A stretch of DNA of 64,000 bases from Pelagibacteraceae bacterium AG-464-P07 (GCA_003211695.1 QCSA01000001.1:99116-163115); one strand, 5' to 3'. Shown: positions 47,682 to 57,140, counted from the first letter of the stretch. A program made the numbers and translations. Notes: a model not told the origin generated them from the sequence alone.

Positions 47682-48461
47682 TTATATCTCCAGATTTTCT
47701 GCTCTTTTTACTAATAAAGTTAAATTTTTATAATCTGTTTTTCCATACTTAAATTCTTTTTCATCAAGTGTAGTAACTATCCCTCCTGCATGTTTTACAA
47801 TTGCGTGTCCTGCAGCAATATCCCATTCGTAAGCTCGAGCTTTAGCAGCATATAAGTCAAATTCACCTGTAGCAATAACACAAAACTTATAAGAGCTTCT
47901 CATGTTAATAAAATTTTTTACATTAAACTTTTTATGAGTTTCCAACACTTCTGGAGAAGGTTTGAATGAATTGGATACAGCATGTACTTCTCCCTTTTTT
48001 GTTTTTTTTTTACATTCTAATTGTGTTTTTTTTTGTTCAAATTTTTCAAATGAATATCCGTTTCCATAAGAATAGAATAATCTTTTTTTTGCTGGAGCAT
48101 AAATTACACCAATGGCTGGTTCCAAATCAATTACTAAAGAAGCATTTAATGTAAATTCATCTTTGTTATTTATGTATTCTTTAGTTCCATCTATTGGATC
48201 AACTAACCAAAAATTTTTATATTCATTGTTTTTATTTAAATTAACTGTTTCTTCTGAAATTAAAGGAATATTAGGTGTAGTTTGAATTATTCTTTCTCTA
48301 AGCAATTTATCTACTTCCAAATCTCCATTAGTTACAGGAGAATTATCTGACTTGAATGTTGTCTTTAGACCTTTGTTTCTCAATTCAATCGCTTTTTGAC
48401 CAGCATTAAGAAATGTTTCCAACAGACTTTCAGTTAAATTTTTTAATTCATTGATATTCAA
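47682..48461 (-). CDS. cysQ: CysQ/inositol monophosphatase-family 3'(2'),5'-bisphosphate nucleotidase-like protein
   Basis: LISEETVN, FWLVDPIDGTKEYINNKDEFTLNASLV, YEWDIAAGHAIVKHAGG; TTG start. Confidence 0.85.
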   Translation of the reverse strand: MNINELKNLTESLLETFLNAGQKAIELRNKGLKTTFKSDNSPVTNGDLEVDKLLRERIIQTTPNIPLISEETVNLNKNNEYKNFWLVDPIDGTKEYINNKDEFTLNASLVIDLEPAIGVIYAPAKKRLFYSYGNGYSFEKFEQKKTQLECKKKTKKGEVHAVSNSFKPSPEVLETHKKFNVKNFINMRSSYKFCVIATGEFDLYAAKARAYEWDIAAGHAIVKHAGGIVTTLDEKEFKYGKTDYKNLTLLVKRAENLEI

Positions 48462-48628
48462 ATTTTTACTTTCTCTAATATGATTTCTTCAATGTTTATA
48501 ACGAGCTTTCCTTTGTTTTCAAAGTTAACTGTAGCTTTATTTTTAATTATTGATTGTATTTGTCCTATCCCCCAACTTTTATTTAATGGATTAATCACAA
48601 AATCACCTGGCTCAAGATCTAAATTCAT
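48458..48628 (-). CDS. DUF3553-like small protein (56 aa), not in supplied ORF track
   Basis: MNLDLEPGDFVINPLNKSWGIGQIQSIIKNKATVNFENKGKLVINIEEIILEKVKI*; TGA overlaps TTG start of cysQ-like gene (TTGA). Confidence 0.75.
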   Translation of the reverse strand: MNLDLEPGDFVINPLNKSWGIGQIQSIIKNKATVNFENKGKLVINIEEIILEKVKI

Positions 48629-48683
48629 TTGTGGAAAATAGTTTATTTTTATATTAAAACATTTTTAGAAAATACTAAACTAC

Positions 48684-49814
48684 ATGAATTCAAAATTTAC
48701 AAATTCCTTAGGAATTGCTAAGTCAGAAAAGGATACAAAAATTGTTGTTGCAATGTCTGGAGGAGTTGATTCTTCAACGGTTGCAGGATTAATGAAAAAA
48801 GAAGGCTATAATGTAATTGGAGTTACTCTAAAGTTATATGATGATGCCAAAACTTCGGTAAAATCAAGACAGTGCTGTGCAGGTCAAGATATAATGGATG
48901 CAAAAAAAGTTGCAAATCAATTAAATATTGATCATAAAATCCTTTATTATCAAAAGAAATTTAAAAAAGATGTAATCGATAATTTCGTTGAAAGCTACAT
49001 GGCTGGTGAAACACCAATTCCCTGTGTGCAATGTAATCAAACTGTTAAATTTAGAGACCTTTATGAATATTCAAAAGAATTAGGGGCAGATGCATTAATC
49101 ACAGGACATTATGTAAATAGCACACATAACGATGGAATTTCAGAGATGTATCGAGCAAAAGATCATGAAAGAGATCAAAGTTATTTTTTATTCAACACTA
49201 GTAAGGATCAATTGAATTTTTTAAGATTTCCACTTGGAAAATTTACAAAAAAAGAAACAAGAGAGATTGCAAAAAAACTAAAGTTAAATGTAGCTGATAA
49301 ACCTGATAGCCAAGATATTTGTTTTGTGTCAAATGGAGACTATGCGTCGGTAATTAAAAAGTTTAAACCCGAGTCTTTTAAAAAAGGAAATATCAAAGAT
49401 CTAAATGATAATATTCTCGGAACTCACGAAGGTATAATCAATTTTACTATAGGTCAGAGAAAAGGAATTAGGATAGCTGATAAAAAACCATTGTATGTTG
49501 TAAAAATTAACTCAAACGATAATGAAATAGTGGTTGGACCAAAATCTGCTCTTGGAGTAGACAAAATCAAATTAAGAAATTTAAACCAGCTTTGTAACAA
49601 TATGGAAGACTGTAATTCTAATTTATTTGTAAAAGTTAGATCAACTGGTAAATTATTAAAGGCTAAAGTTAAAGTTAATGGTATTAATGCTGAAGTTAAA
49701 TTAGAAAATAAAGAGGTCGGCATATCTCCTGGACAAGCATGTGTTTTTTATTCTAAAAATAAAATTGGGGATAAAGTACTGGGAGGTGGTTGGATAGATA
49801 GTAATTGTCTTTGA
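48684..49814 (+). CDS. mnmA: tRNA-specific 2-thiouridylase MnmA
   Basis: [62 protein letters not shown]. Confidence 0.95.
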   Translation: MNSKFTNSLGIAKSEKDTKIVVAMSGGVDSSTVAGLMKKEGYNVIGVTLKLYDDAKTSVKSRQCCAGQDIMDAKKVANQLNIDHKILYYQKKFKKDVIDNFVESYMAGETPIPCVQCNQTVKFRDLYEYSKELGADALITGHYVNSTHNDGISEMYRAKDHERDQSYFLFNTSKDQLNFLRFPLGKFTKKETREIAKKLKLNVADKPDSQDICFVSNGDYASVIKKFKPESFKKGNIKDLNDNILGTHEGIINFTIGQRKGIRIADKKPLYVVKINSNDNEIVVGPKSALGVDKIKLRNLNQLCNNMEDCNSNLFVKVRSTGKLLKAKVKVNGINAEVKLENKEVGISPGQACVFYSKNKIGDKVLGGGWIDSNCL

Positions 49815-49894
49815 GATTAATTCACAGTATTCACACAACTATAAATATACAATAAAAAACAACCATTAAGTGATGGTAACTCATTAACAGTAGT

Positions 49895-50095
49895 GATCTA
49901 ATGACATTAATTAAGAGGCAACTCTTAACTGGCCAGTTGAGGAAAAACCGAGAGGTTCAAGCTTAGCGGGCAGAAAGTCCTACGGAGTAGTGCTAAAATG
50001 GTAGGACGGAAGGCTTGGCAGTAGCACGAAAATGACGAGCCAAACTTTCGTTCACATACCGAAAGGTATGTGAACAGAGGGTTTCACTGTTTTTT
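49895..50095 (+). ncRNA. Structured non-coding RNA candidate of unassigned class
   Basis: No plausible ORF; nested hairpins gtcctac/gtaggac, ttggc/gccaa, GNRA-capped gttcacatacc-GAAA-ggtatgtgaac, then acag...ctgt stem and T-run; locally G-rich relative to AT-rich surroundings. Confidence 0.6.
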
Positions 50096-50767
50096 CCAGA
50101 AAAAGAAAGTTAACAAGTAAAAGCTGATTACTCCCATAAAATAATTCCATTCGAGAGCGTGCTTAAATGAATTATATCCTTCAGCAGCTAAGAAGGGGAT
50201 ACTTACAAATGCCACGATAACTAAAATTGAAACTAAAATAATTTTTATAAATAAAATTCTACTATTTGTAATTTTTTTGATTTGTTTTTTGATTTTGTAA
50301 TAATTAATTACCAAAATTGCTTGAGCTATAATTTCAAAAATTATAAAAGCCAGCACAACCACTCTTCTAAACAATTTGTAGAAATCATTATCAAACTTAA
50401 CTCCTAAAAATATAGAATGTAAAACTAGAAATATGGCTGAACCAATGCCAAAAAAAAGAAAAATTTTTTTATAGTTTAAATGTGTGCTTATTTTTCCCAT
50501 CAGATCAAAGTTAAAACGCCAGTATTGAATTAAAAAAAAAGCAGTAATGAACATTGCCGGTTTAAATATTAGGTACGTTGGAAAAACTCTAGCAGTTCTG
50601 CTTATTGATACTCCGCCATCTATATAAGGAATTGTTGGAAGCACTACATGTTCTAAGTTAAAAAACTGGTGAAAATTAGTGATTAGTATAAGGCAAGCAT
50701 TAAGTGCAATAAACGGAAGAACGAAGATCCAGATGCTCAACTTCTTAATTTTATTAATATTTTCCAC
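50084..50767 (-). CDS. Hypothetical multi-pass membrane protein
   Basis: 227-aa hydrophobic ORF, about 6 TM segments. Confidence 0.65.
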   Translation of the reverse strand: MENINKIKKLSIWIFVLPFIALNACLILITNFHQFFNLEHVVLPTIPYIDGGVSISRTARVFPTYLIFKPAMFITAFFLIQYWRFNFDLMGKISTHLNYKKIFLFFGIGSAIFLVLHSIFLGVKFDNDFYKLFRRVVVLAFIIFEIIAQAILVINYYKIKKQIKKITNSRILFIKIILVSILVIVAFVSIPFLAAEGYNSFKHALEWNYFMGVISFYLLTFFFWKKQ

Positions 50768-50778
50768 TTAAAAAATTA

Positions 50779-50862
50779 TTATTTTTTCTTATTTCTTTTC
50801 TTAGCTCTTCTTTTTTTTGAGCCCATTTTGCGTCTACCTCTGTGTTTTTTGGGATATCCCAT
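50779..50862 (-). CDS. Very small, extremely basic protein (27 aa), not in supplied ORF track
   Basis: MGYPKKHRGRRKMGSKKRRAKKRNKKK*, preceded by strong Shine-Dalgarno gaaaggag. Confidence 0.7.
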   Translation of the reverse strand: MGYPKKHRGRRKMGSKKRRAKKRNKKK

Positions 50863-50947
50863 AAAATTTACTCCTTTCTAGTTTTATTATTTTATTGATG
50901 TTGAAATTTGGATATAACATTGTGTATGTTGGTAATCAAATTTTTTT

Positions 50948-52129
50948 ATGGCTAACTCACCCAAAACTTTTTTAAAACATGCTGCCAAAGGTATCCAATC
51001 TAGGTCAGTAAATCCTGCAATTATAAGGGCATCTACAATTCTTTTTAAGACAATACAAGAATTGCGAAAACATCAAAAAGATATAGCAAAAGGTAAAAGC
51101 GTTGCTTTCTGGGATTATGGTAGGCAGGGAAGTCAAACAACAATTTTACTTCAAAATTTACTTAAAAAATTGGAACTAGCTCATCATGTATTTTTAACTC
51201 AAACTGGATTTGCCTCAGTAGCATTGGCTATCATGAGCGTATGTAGACCAGGGGATGAAATTGTAATATCGGATTGTGTTTACCGTCCTACACGAAAACT
51301 TGTCAATCAATTACTTGCAGAATTTAATATTAAAGGTATTTGGTACGATCCAAATAGTTTTGAGGATCTAAAAAATAAAGTTACAAAAAAAACAAAACTT
51401 ATTTATGTAGAAAATCCAGGAAGTAATACTTTTGAATTTCAGGATTTAGGAAAGATAGTAGCCCTTGCTAAAAGAAAACAAATTTATACTGCTATCGATA
51501 ATACTTGGGGTACCGCATATTATTTGAAACCGATAAAATTAGGTTTCGATATGTCGATTGTTTCTGCTACCAAATATTATTCGGGTCATTCAGATGTTAT
51601 GGCAGGAACATTAGCGGTAAGTAAAAAAGTTTATAAAAAAGTTTGGTGGTATAACCATGTTTCAGGACACCGTCTATCCGCCGATGATGCTTATCTAGTT
51701 GTTCGAGGATTGCGAACTTTAGATTTAAGATTAGAAAAACATCAACAGAATACAAAAATAATATTAAAATGGTTAGCCCAACAAAAAAAAATAACAAAAA
51801 TTTTATATCCCTACAAAACATCATCTACTAGTTATAAGTTATGGAAAAAATACTATTCTGGAGCCTCAGGCTTGCTAGGGATCGTTATTAAAAGCAAAAG
51901 CAAAACTTCTGTGTACAAGTTTGTAAATTCATTAGAACTTTTTGGCATTGGTTATAGCTGGGGAGGCTTTGAAAGTTTAGCAGTTTATAATGATCACATC
52001 ATTGAAATGGGAAAAAGATTATTTTTTAAACTTGAAAAAGATCAACATCTTATTCGTTTGCATATTGGCCTTGAAGATCCGAAAGATTTAATAAATGATC
52101 TAAAAAAATCTTTAAAGTTCGTTAAGTGA
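50948..52129 (+). CDS. metC: Cystathionine beta-lyase / Cys-Met metabolism PLP-dependent enzyme
   Basis: TQTGFASVALAIMSVCRPGDEIVISDCVY, DNTWGTAYYLKPIKLGFDMSIVSATKYYSGHSDVMAG. Confidence 0.9.
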   Translation: MANSPKTFLKHAAKGIQSRSVNPAIIRASTILFKTIQELRKHQKDIAKGKSVAFWDYGRQGSQTTILLQNLLKKLELAHHVFLTQTGFASVALAIMSVCRPGDEIVISDCVYRPTRKLVNQLLAEFNIKGIWYDPNSFEDLKNKVTKKTKLIYVENPGSNTFEFQDLGKIVALAKRKQIYTAIDNTWGTAYYLKPIKLGFDMSIVSATKYYSGHSDVMAGTLAVSKKVYKKVWWYNHVSGHRLSADDAYLVVRGLRTLDLRLEKHQQNTKIILKWLAQQKKITKILYPYKTSSTSYKLWKKYYSGASGLLGIVIKSKSKTSVYKFVNSLELFGIGYSWGGFESLAVYNDHIIEMGKRLFFKLEKDQHLIRLHIGLEDPKDLINDLKKSLKFVK

Positions 52130-53346
52130 TAAAAGAAAAATTTATAAAAAATAGAGCAGCTTTAATAACTCTAATTGCGGCTTCTTTAGTAGTTTTACTT
52201 TCTTTAGGTGTAAGACAAACTTTTGGATTATTTTTTATGGATTTTAATAGCAGTCTCAGTATTTCAAATACAGAGTTTGGTTTAGCAATCGGTATTCAAA
52301 TGCTAATGTGGGGAATTTCTGGTCCAATATTTGGGGCTATCGCCGACAAATATGGAGGGCCTAAAGCTATAACTATTGCTTTTGTTTTTTTTATACTTGG
52401 TGTTTATCTTTTATATACGGGTCCAAACACTGGTATTTTTTTTCAAATTAATTTAGGACTTTTAGTAGGTATTGGTCTAGGTGGTACAGCGATTAGTATT
52501 CCAATGTCGATTGTGGGTAAGCATTTTCCACTATCTAATAGAACTATAGCAATGAGCATAGTTACTGCGGTTGGTTCATTTGGGTATTTTCTATCACCAC
52601 TATTCACTACATATTCATTGTCAAATGAAGGTTGGGAAAGCACTTTATTTGTATTTACAATATTTTTGTTAATTGGTTTTTTTATTGCCTTTTTTGTAAG
52701 GTCACCTTTATCAACTCAATCAATTGAAAAACCTAACGACCAAACCACATTTGCTGCTATTAAAGAAGCTTTTAAAAATAAAAGCTATGTTCTTTTAACG
52801 TCAGGTTTCTTTGTATGCGGTTTTCATATTACTTTAGTAGGAACACATGTGCCAAAATATGTGATTGATAGAGGCTTAGAAAGTTGGACAGCCGCTACAA
52901 TTTTATCTTTAATTGGTTTGTTTAATATATTTGGTTCACTTACAAGCGGTTACCTATCTTCAATTATGAGTAAAAAAATTATCTTAAGTTCAATTTATTT
53001 TCTTAGAGGAGTCTCAATAGTCTTTTTTATTTTTTTACCACCTAGCAATATTAGTGCATTTATTTTTGGTGCAAGTTTTGGTTTCTTATGGCTTTCAACT
53101 GTGCCTGCTACAAGCGGAATTGTTGCCCACATATTTGGAACTAAATATTTAGCTCTATTGTATGGAATTGTTTTTTTAAGCCATCAAATAGGCTCTTTTT
53201 TTGGAGCATATCTCGGAGGTTTATTTTATGATCTTTATGGTTCATATGATTATGCCTGGTATTTGGCTATTGCATTATCAGTTTTTGCTGGCATTATACA
53301 TTTACCAATTATTGAAAAGCCTGTTACTAGACTAGCCGCAATTTAA
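52126..53346 (+). CDS. MFS transporter (oxalate/formate-antiporter-like)
   Basis: 12 TM-like ORF, GPIFGAIADKYGGPKAI MFS loop motif. Confidence 0.85.
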   Translation: MIKEKFIKNRAALITLIAASLVVLLSLGVRQTFGLFFMDFNSSLSISNTEFGLAIGIQMLMWGISGPIFGAIADKYGGPKAITIAFVFFILGVYLLYTGPNTGIFFQINLGLLVGIGLGGTAISIPMSIVGKHFPLSNRTIAMSIVTAVGSFGYFLSPLFTTYSLSNEGWESTLFVFTIFLLIGFFIAFFVRSPLSTQSIEKPNDQTTFAAIKEAFKNKSYVLLTSGFFVCGFHITLVGTHVPKYVIDRGLESWTAATILSLIGLFNIFGSLTSGYLSSIMSKKIILSSIYFLRGVSIVFFIFLPPSNISAFIFGASFGFLWLSTVPATSGIVAHIFGTKYLALLYGIVFLSHQIGSFFGAYLGGLFYDLYGSYDYAWYLAIALSVFAGIIHLPIIEKPVTRLAAI

Positions 53347-53354
53347 AAAAGTTT

Positions 53355-54131
53355 ATGAAAAAGATATTAATAATGGGTTTGCCGGGTTCTGGTAAAACAA
53401 CTTTGGCTTCAAAATTGGTACCCTTGTTAAATGCAAAAAGGCTTAATAACGATGAAGTAAGGAAAGCAGCTAATGACTGGGATTTTTCTGAAGAAGCAAG
53501 AACAAGACAAGCAAAACGCATGGGTGATTTTGCTGAGAAATATAAACAAGAAGGTCATTATGTAGTTGCGGATTTTATTTGCCCAACACCAAAAACAAGA
53601 AAATTATTTAATGCAGATTATGTTGTTTGGATAGATACAATTGAGAAAGGTAGATTTGAAGATACAAATAAAATGTTTGTAAAACCTGAAAAATTTGATT
53701 TTCAAGTTACAACACAAAATGCAGAAGTTTGGGCATATCAAATAGCAGATCAATTAATTCCATATGCATGGGATAATAAAAAACCAACGGCACAAATGTT
53801 AGGAAGATGGCAACCTTTTCATGAGGGTCATTACGCATTATTTGAAGAAATAATAAAAAAAACTGGTCAAGTTTGCATTCAAATCAGAGATGTTCAAGGG
53901 GTCGATGATAATCCATTTGATTTTGAAACAGTTAAGAAAAATATCGAACAAAAACTTTTACCAAATTTTAAGAATAGATTTAAAATAGTTCTGGTTCCCA
54001 ATATTACTAATATTTCTTATGGAAGAGGTGTGGGTTATACGATAGAGGAAGTGGTTCTTCCTGAAAAAATTCAGAATATATCAGCTACAAAAATTAGAAA
54101 AGAAATGAGAAAGAAGGGAAAGATTAAATAA
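53355..54131 (+). CDS. Fusion: N-terminal adenylylsulfate-kinase-like P-loop domain + C-terminal cytidylyltransferase/NMNAT-like nucleotidyltransferase domain
   Basis: N-term GLPGSGKTTLASKL, LNNDEVRKAANDWDFSEEARTRQAKRMGDFAEKYKQEGHYVVADFICPT; C-term GRWQPFHEGHYALFEEI and ISATKIRKEMR. Confidence 0.8.
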   Translation: MKKILIMGLPGSGKTTLASKLVPLLNAKRLNNDEVRKAANDWDFSEEARTRQAKRMGDFAEKYKQEGHYVVADFICPTPKTRKLFNADYVVWIDTIEKGRFEDTNKMFVKPEKFDFQVTTQNAEVWAYQIADQLIPYAWDNKKPTAQMLGRWQPFHEGHYALFEEIIKKTGQVCIQIRDVQGVDDNPFDFETVKKNIEQKLLPNFKNRFKIVLVPNITNISYGRGVGYTIEEVVLPEKIQNISATKIRKEMRKKGKIK

Positions 54132-54238
54132 TTTTTCTACAACTTAGAGTTGATAATTATTTTATTTTGCTACATTAATCTGTCTTGATAAAATATTTGA
54201 AAAGGGTAATTATCTTCAAAGTTAACAACGGAGGAAAC

Positions 54239-54910
54239 ATGTTTTCAAAAGAACTAAATGAAAAACTTGATGAATATCATTTACTTAAACATCCTTTTTA
54301 TAAATCTTGGAATGAAGGTAAGTTGACAAGAGAGATTATTAAAGATTACGCAGAACAATATTACCAACATGTAAAAGCATTTCCTCGTTATATCAGTGCA
54401 ACACATTCTTTGTGTGAAGATATAGAAAAGAGAAAAATTTTACTGGAAAATCTTCAGGACGAAGAAAATAAAGAAAAAGATCATCCAAAATTATGGAGAA
54501 ACTTTGCTGCTGCTATGGGAGCTAAAAAAGAAAAAATTGATTCAGTAAAACAAGAAAAATTTACAAAAGAATTAATTGACAATTTTTTTAAAAATGGAAA
54601 AACAAGTTATGCAGAAGGTCTAGCTTCTCTCTACTCTTATGAAAGACAAATTCCTGAAATAGCTGAAACAAAGATCAGAGGTTTAAAAAATCATTACGGG
54701 GTAACTTCAAAAGAAGGTTTGGAATTTTTTGAAGTCCATAAAAAAGCAGATATATATCACAGAGCTGCATGTGAAAAATTACTTGATGGTTTATCTAAGG
54801 AAGAGCAAATAAAAGCAGAGAAATCAGCTCTATCTACAGCTAAATATTTGTGGAATTTCTTAACTGGTATGTCAATTAAACATAACATACCATCACAGAT
54901 CGCAGCCTAG
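54239..54910 (+). CDS. TenA/PqqC-fold CADD-family protein (putative folate/pABA metabolism)
   Basis: HPFYKSWNEGKLTREIIKDYAEQYYQHVKAFPRYISATHS, DEENKEKDHPKLWRNFAAAMG, FFEVHKKADIYHR; RBS ggagga before 54239. Confidence 0.78.
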   Translation: MFSKELNEKLDEYHLLKHPFYKSWNEGKLTREIIKDYAEQYYQHVKAFPRYISATHSLCEDIEKRKILLENLQDEENKEKDHPKLWRNFAAAMGAKKEKIDSVKQEKFTKELIDNFFKNGKTSYAEGLASLYSYERQIPEIAETKIRGLKNHYGVTSKEGLEFFEVHKKADIYHRAACEKLLDGLSKEEQIKAEKSALSTAKYLWNFLTGMSIKHNIPSQIAA

Positions 54911-54971
54911 TTTTAATATATAAAATTATAGACGGTTTTGAAAAAGATTGTCTATAGTTGGTATTATTAAA

Positions 54972-55334
54972 GTGAAAAAAATATTTTTAGTTTTAATCTT
55001 TTTAATTTTTTCTGTCTCATCTTGTACTGATCCTAAGGAAGTTGCTGAGTCCGGATCACAGGAAGCTGTAGCATCTGTAGCGTTTGCAGCACAAATGGAA
55101 TTGGGTTTAGAAGTTTATAATAACAAAGCACAATGTGGCATGTGTCATACTTTGCAAGCTGCAAGCTCAGAGGGACAAATAGGAACTAACCTTGATCAAT
55201 TAAAACCCTCGATGCTACAAGTTGTATCAACAGTAACAAATGGAATCGGTGTTATGCCTTCTTTTGAAGGAACGCTTAGTTCTGAAGAAATTGACGCAGT
55301 TGCTTATTATGTATTTGAAAGTACAAACAAGTAA
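54972..55334 (+). CDS. Small secreted mono-heme c-type cytochrome (possible lipoprotein)
   Basis: Signal peptide/lipobox-like LIFLIFSVSSC; CGMCH heme site; distal GIGVMPSFEGTLSSEEIDAVAYYV; GTG start. Confidence 0.8.
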   Translation: MKKIFLVLIFLIFSVSSCTDPKEVAESGSQEAVASVAFAAQMELGLEVYNNKAQCGMCHTLQAASSEGQIGTNLDQLKPSMLQVVSTVTNGIGVMPSFEGTLSSEEIDAVAYYVFESTNK

Positions 55335-55336
55335 GT

Positions 55337-55807
55337 ATGAAATTATACAAAACAAAAAAATCTAACATACATAGATACGGACTTTCTGCTGCCAAAGATA
55401 TAAAAGAGGGCACAAAAATTATTCAATATAAAGGAAAAAAAATAACCAACAAAGAATCAGAAGAAAATAAAAAATATGGATATGATATTACTTATTTATT
55501 TACGCTTAACAAAAAATATCTTTTAGATGGTGATTTTAAATATAATACAGCAAGACTTGTAAATCATTCTTGTAACCCAAATTGTGAGGTTATTGATAAC
55601 AATGGACCGGAAATATGGATTTCTGCGATTCGAAATATTAAAAAAAATGAAGAACTTACTTATGATTATGGTTTTAGTTTCGATAGTTACTACAAAGACC
55701 ATGTATGCAAATGTGGTTCAGATAATTGTGTTGGATATATTATCAGAGAAGGATCTAGATGGAGGATACAAAAGCCTATTAAGCTAACTAAAAATATATT
55801 AAAATAA
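55337..55807 (+). CDS. SET-domain protein (putative protein lysine methyltransferase)
   Basis: RLVNHSCNPNCEV, KNEELTYDYGF, post-SET-like CKCGSDNCVGYI. Confidence 0.88.
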   Translation: MKLYKTKKSNIHRYGLSAAKDIKEGTKIIQYKGKKITNKESEENKKYGYDITYLFTLNKKYLLDGDFKYNTARLVNHSCNPNCEVIDNNGPEIWISAIRNIKKNEELTYDYGFSFDSYYKDHVCKCGSDNCVGYIIREGSRWRIQKPIKLTKNILK

Positions 55808-55841
55808 TTTGAGATTCATTAAACCTAGATAGAAACGTACT

Positions 55842-56633
55842 ATGATTACTATTAATCCATTTTCCGAACTTTCGGAATTTATACCGTCCATTGCAATGCA
55901 GGCTTTTGTTGTTGCGATGATCATTTTGGTGGTAGCAGGAACGGTGGTTGATATGATTCATAAGAAAAATGTTAAGTACTTCTTTGAAAATGCAAAAAAG
56001 GCGAAGAAACAAGCAACTAGAACTGTTAGCACTGGAAACAAAGTATCAATTGTAATTAAAACCGTTGCAAGTGATGTTCTAACCACTTCGGAATTAGCTG
56101 GCAAACGTAGAATCGCCCATCTTCTCGGCATGTACGGTACTATAATATTCTGGGTCACTTCATCTATTATGATTTTTTGCTACTCAACAACTAAATCCGT
56201 AACGCCTCCTATCTTTCCACTACTATGGCATTTAGGAGCAATAATGACTTGTCTTGGTGGTTATTGGTTTTGGTTCTTTCTCAGAGTCGACGTTGCAGCA
56301 GAAGGTAATCCTTGGTATCGGGTTATTAAGGCAGATTTATTTGTCCTATCGCTTGTTGTGACCACTACCTTCGGTCTAGTCTGGTCTTATTTACAAGCTG
56401 CAAGCATATCTGGATGGGATACCTTGTTATTAGTTTTGTTTATTCTTTCTAACCTTGTGTTATTTGGAGGAGTGTATTGGTCTAAATTTGCTCACATGTT
56501 CTACAAGCCAGGGGCGGCTATACAGAAACACTTAGCCGAAGCAGATGGTTCAAACGAAAATTTGCCAGAACCAAGTGATAAGCCCAAACAATTTGGTCCT
56601 GGTATAAAGCGCGAAGCGCCACGACACTATTAA
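55842..56633 (+). CDS. Membrane protein upstream of adenylylsulfate reductase (AprM-like anchor)
   Basis: Multi-TM ORF immediately upstream of aprBA. Confidence 0.75.
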   Translation: MITINPFSELSEFIPSIAMQAFVVAMIILVVAGTVVDMIHKKNVKYFFENAKKAKKQATRTVSTGNKVSIVIKTVASDVLTTSELAGKRRIAHLLGMYGTIIFWVTSSIMIFCYSTTKSVTPPIFPLLWHLGAIMTCLGGYWFWFFLRVDVAAEGNPWYRVIKADLFVLSLVVTTTFGLVWSYLQAASISGWDTLLLVLFILSNLVLFGGVYWSKFAHMFYKPGAAIQKHLAEADGSNENLPEPSDKPKQFGPGIKREAPRHY

Positions 56634-56669
56634 TTATGATTAACAATTTAAAGAAAGAGAGAAAATAAT

Positions 56670-57140
56670 ATGTCAACTTTTGTATATATGACTCGTTGTG
56701 ATGGTTGCGGACACTGTGTTGATATCTGCCCATCTGACATTATGCACATTGATGAGACTATTCGACGTGCTGTTAATATTGAACCTAATTTTTGTTGGGA
56801 GTGTTACTCCTGTGTAAAGGCTTGTCCCCAAAATGCAATTGATGTACGTGGGTATGCAGACTTTGCTCCTATGGGTCATAGTGTTCGAGTACTTCGTGAA
56901 GAAGAAAAAGGAACAATTTCTTGGAAGATTAAATTCAGAAATGGTACAACAAAAGACTTTGTCTCACCAATTACAACTAAGCCATGGGGCAAACATATTC
57001 CAAAGCTTGCAGAAAAAGAAAAACCTAGTAAAGAAGCACTCGACTCACAACTCCTCTACTCTGAGCCAAAAGGACTTAATATTGATACCGGGTTGCCTGA
57101 AATGAAAAAAGAAAAATTTAAACAGGGCGTCTATTATTAA
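56670..57140 (+). CDS. aprB: Adenylylsulfate reductase beta subunit
   Basis: STFVYMTRCDGCGHCVDICPSDIMHID, CWECYSCVKACPQNAIDVRGYADFAPMG two 4Fe-4S motifs. Confidence 0.95.
   Translation: MSTFVYMTRCDGCGHCVDICPSDIMHIDETIRRAVNIEPNFCWECYSCVKACPQNAIDVRGYADFAPMGHSVRVLREEEKGTISWKIKFRNGTTKDFVSPITTKPWGKHIPKLAEKEKPSKEALDSQLLYSEPKGLNIDTGLPEMKKEKFKQGVYY

Noticed and set aside
49895-50095. RNase P RNA, tmRNA, SRP RNA or 6S RNA assignment
   Set aside because: Could not match the conserved cores (for example GAGGAAAGTCCGGGC and ACAGAACCCGGCTTA of RNase P, or the SRP GGAAGGAAGCAG loop) by eye; left unassigned.
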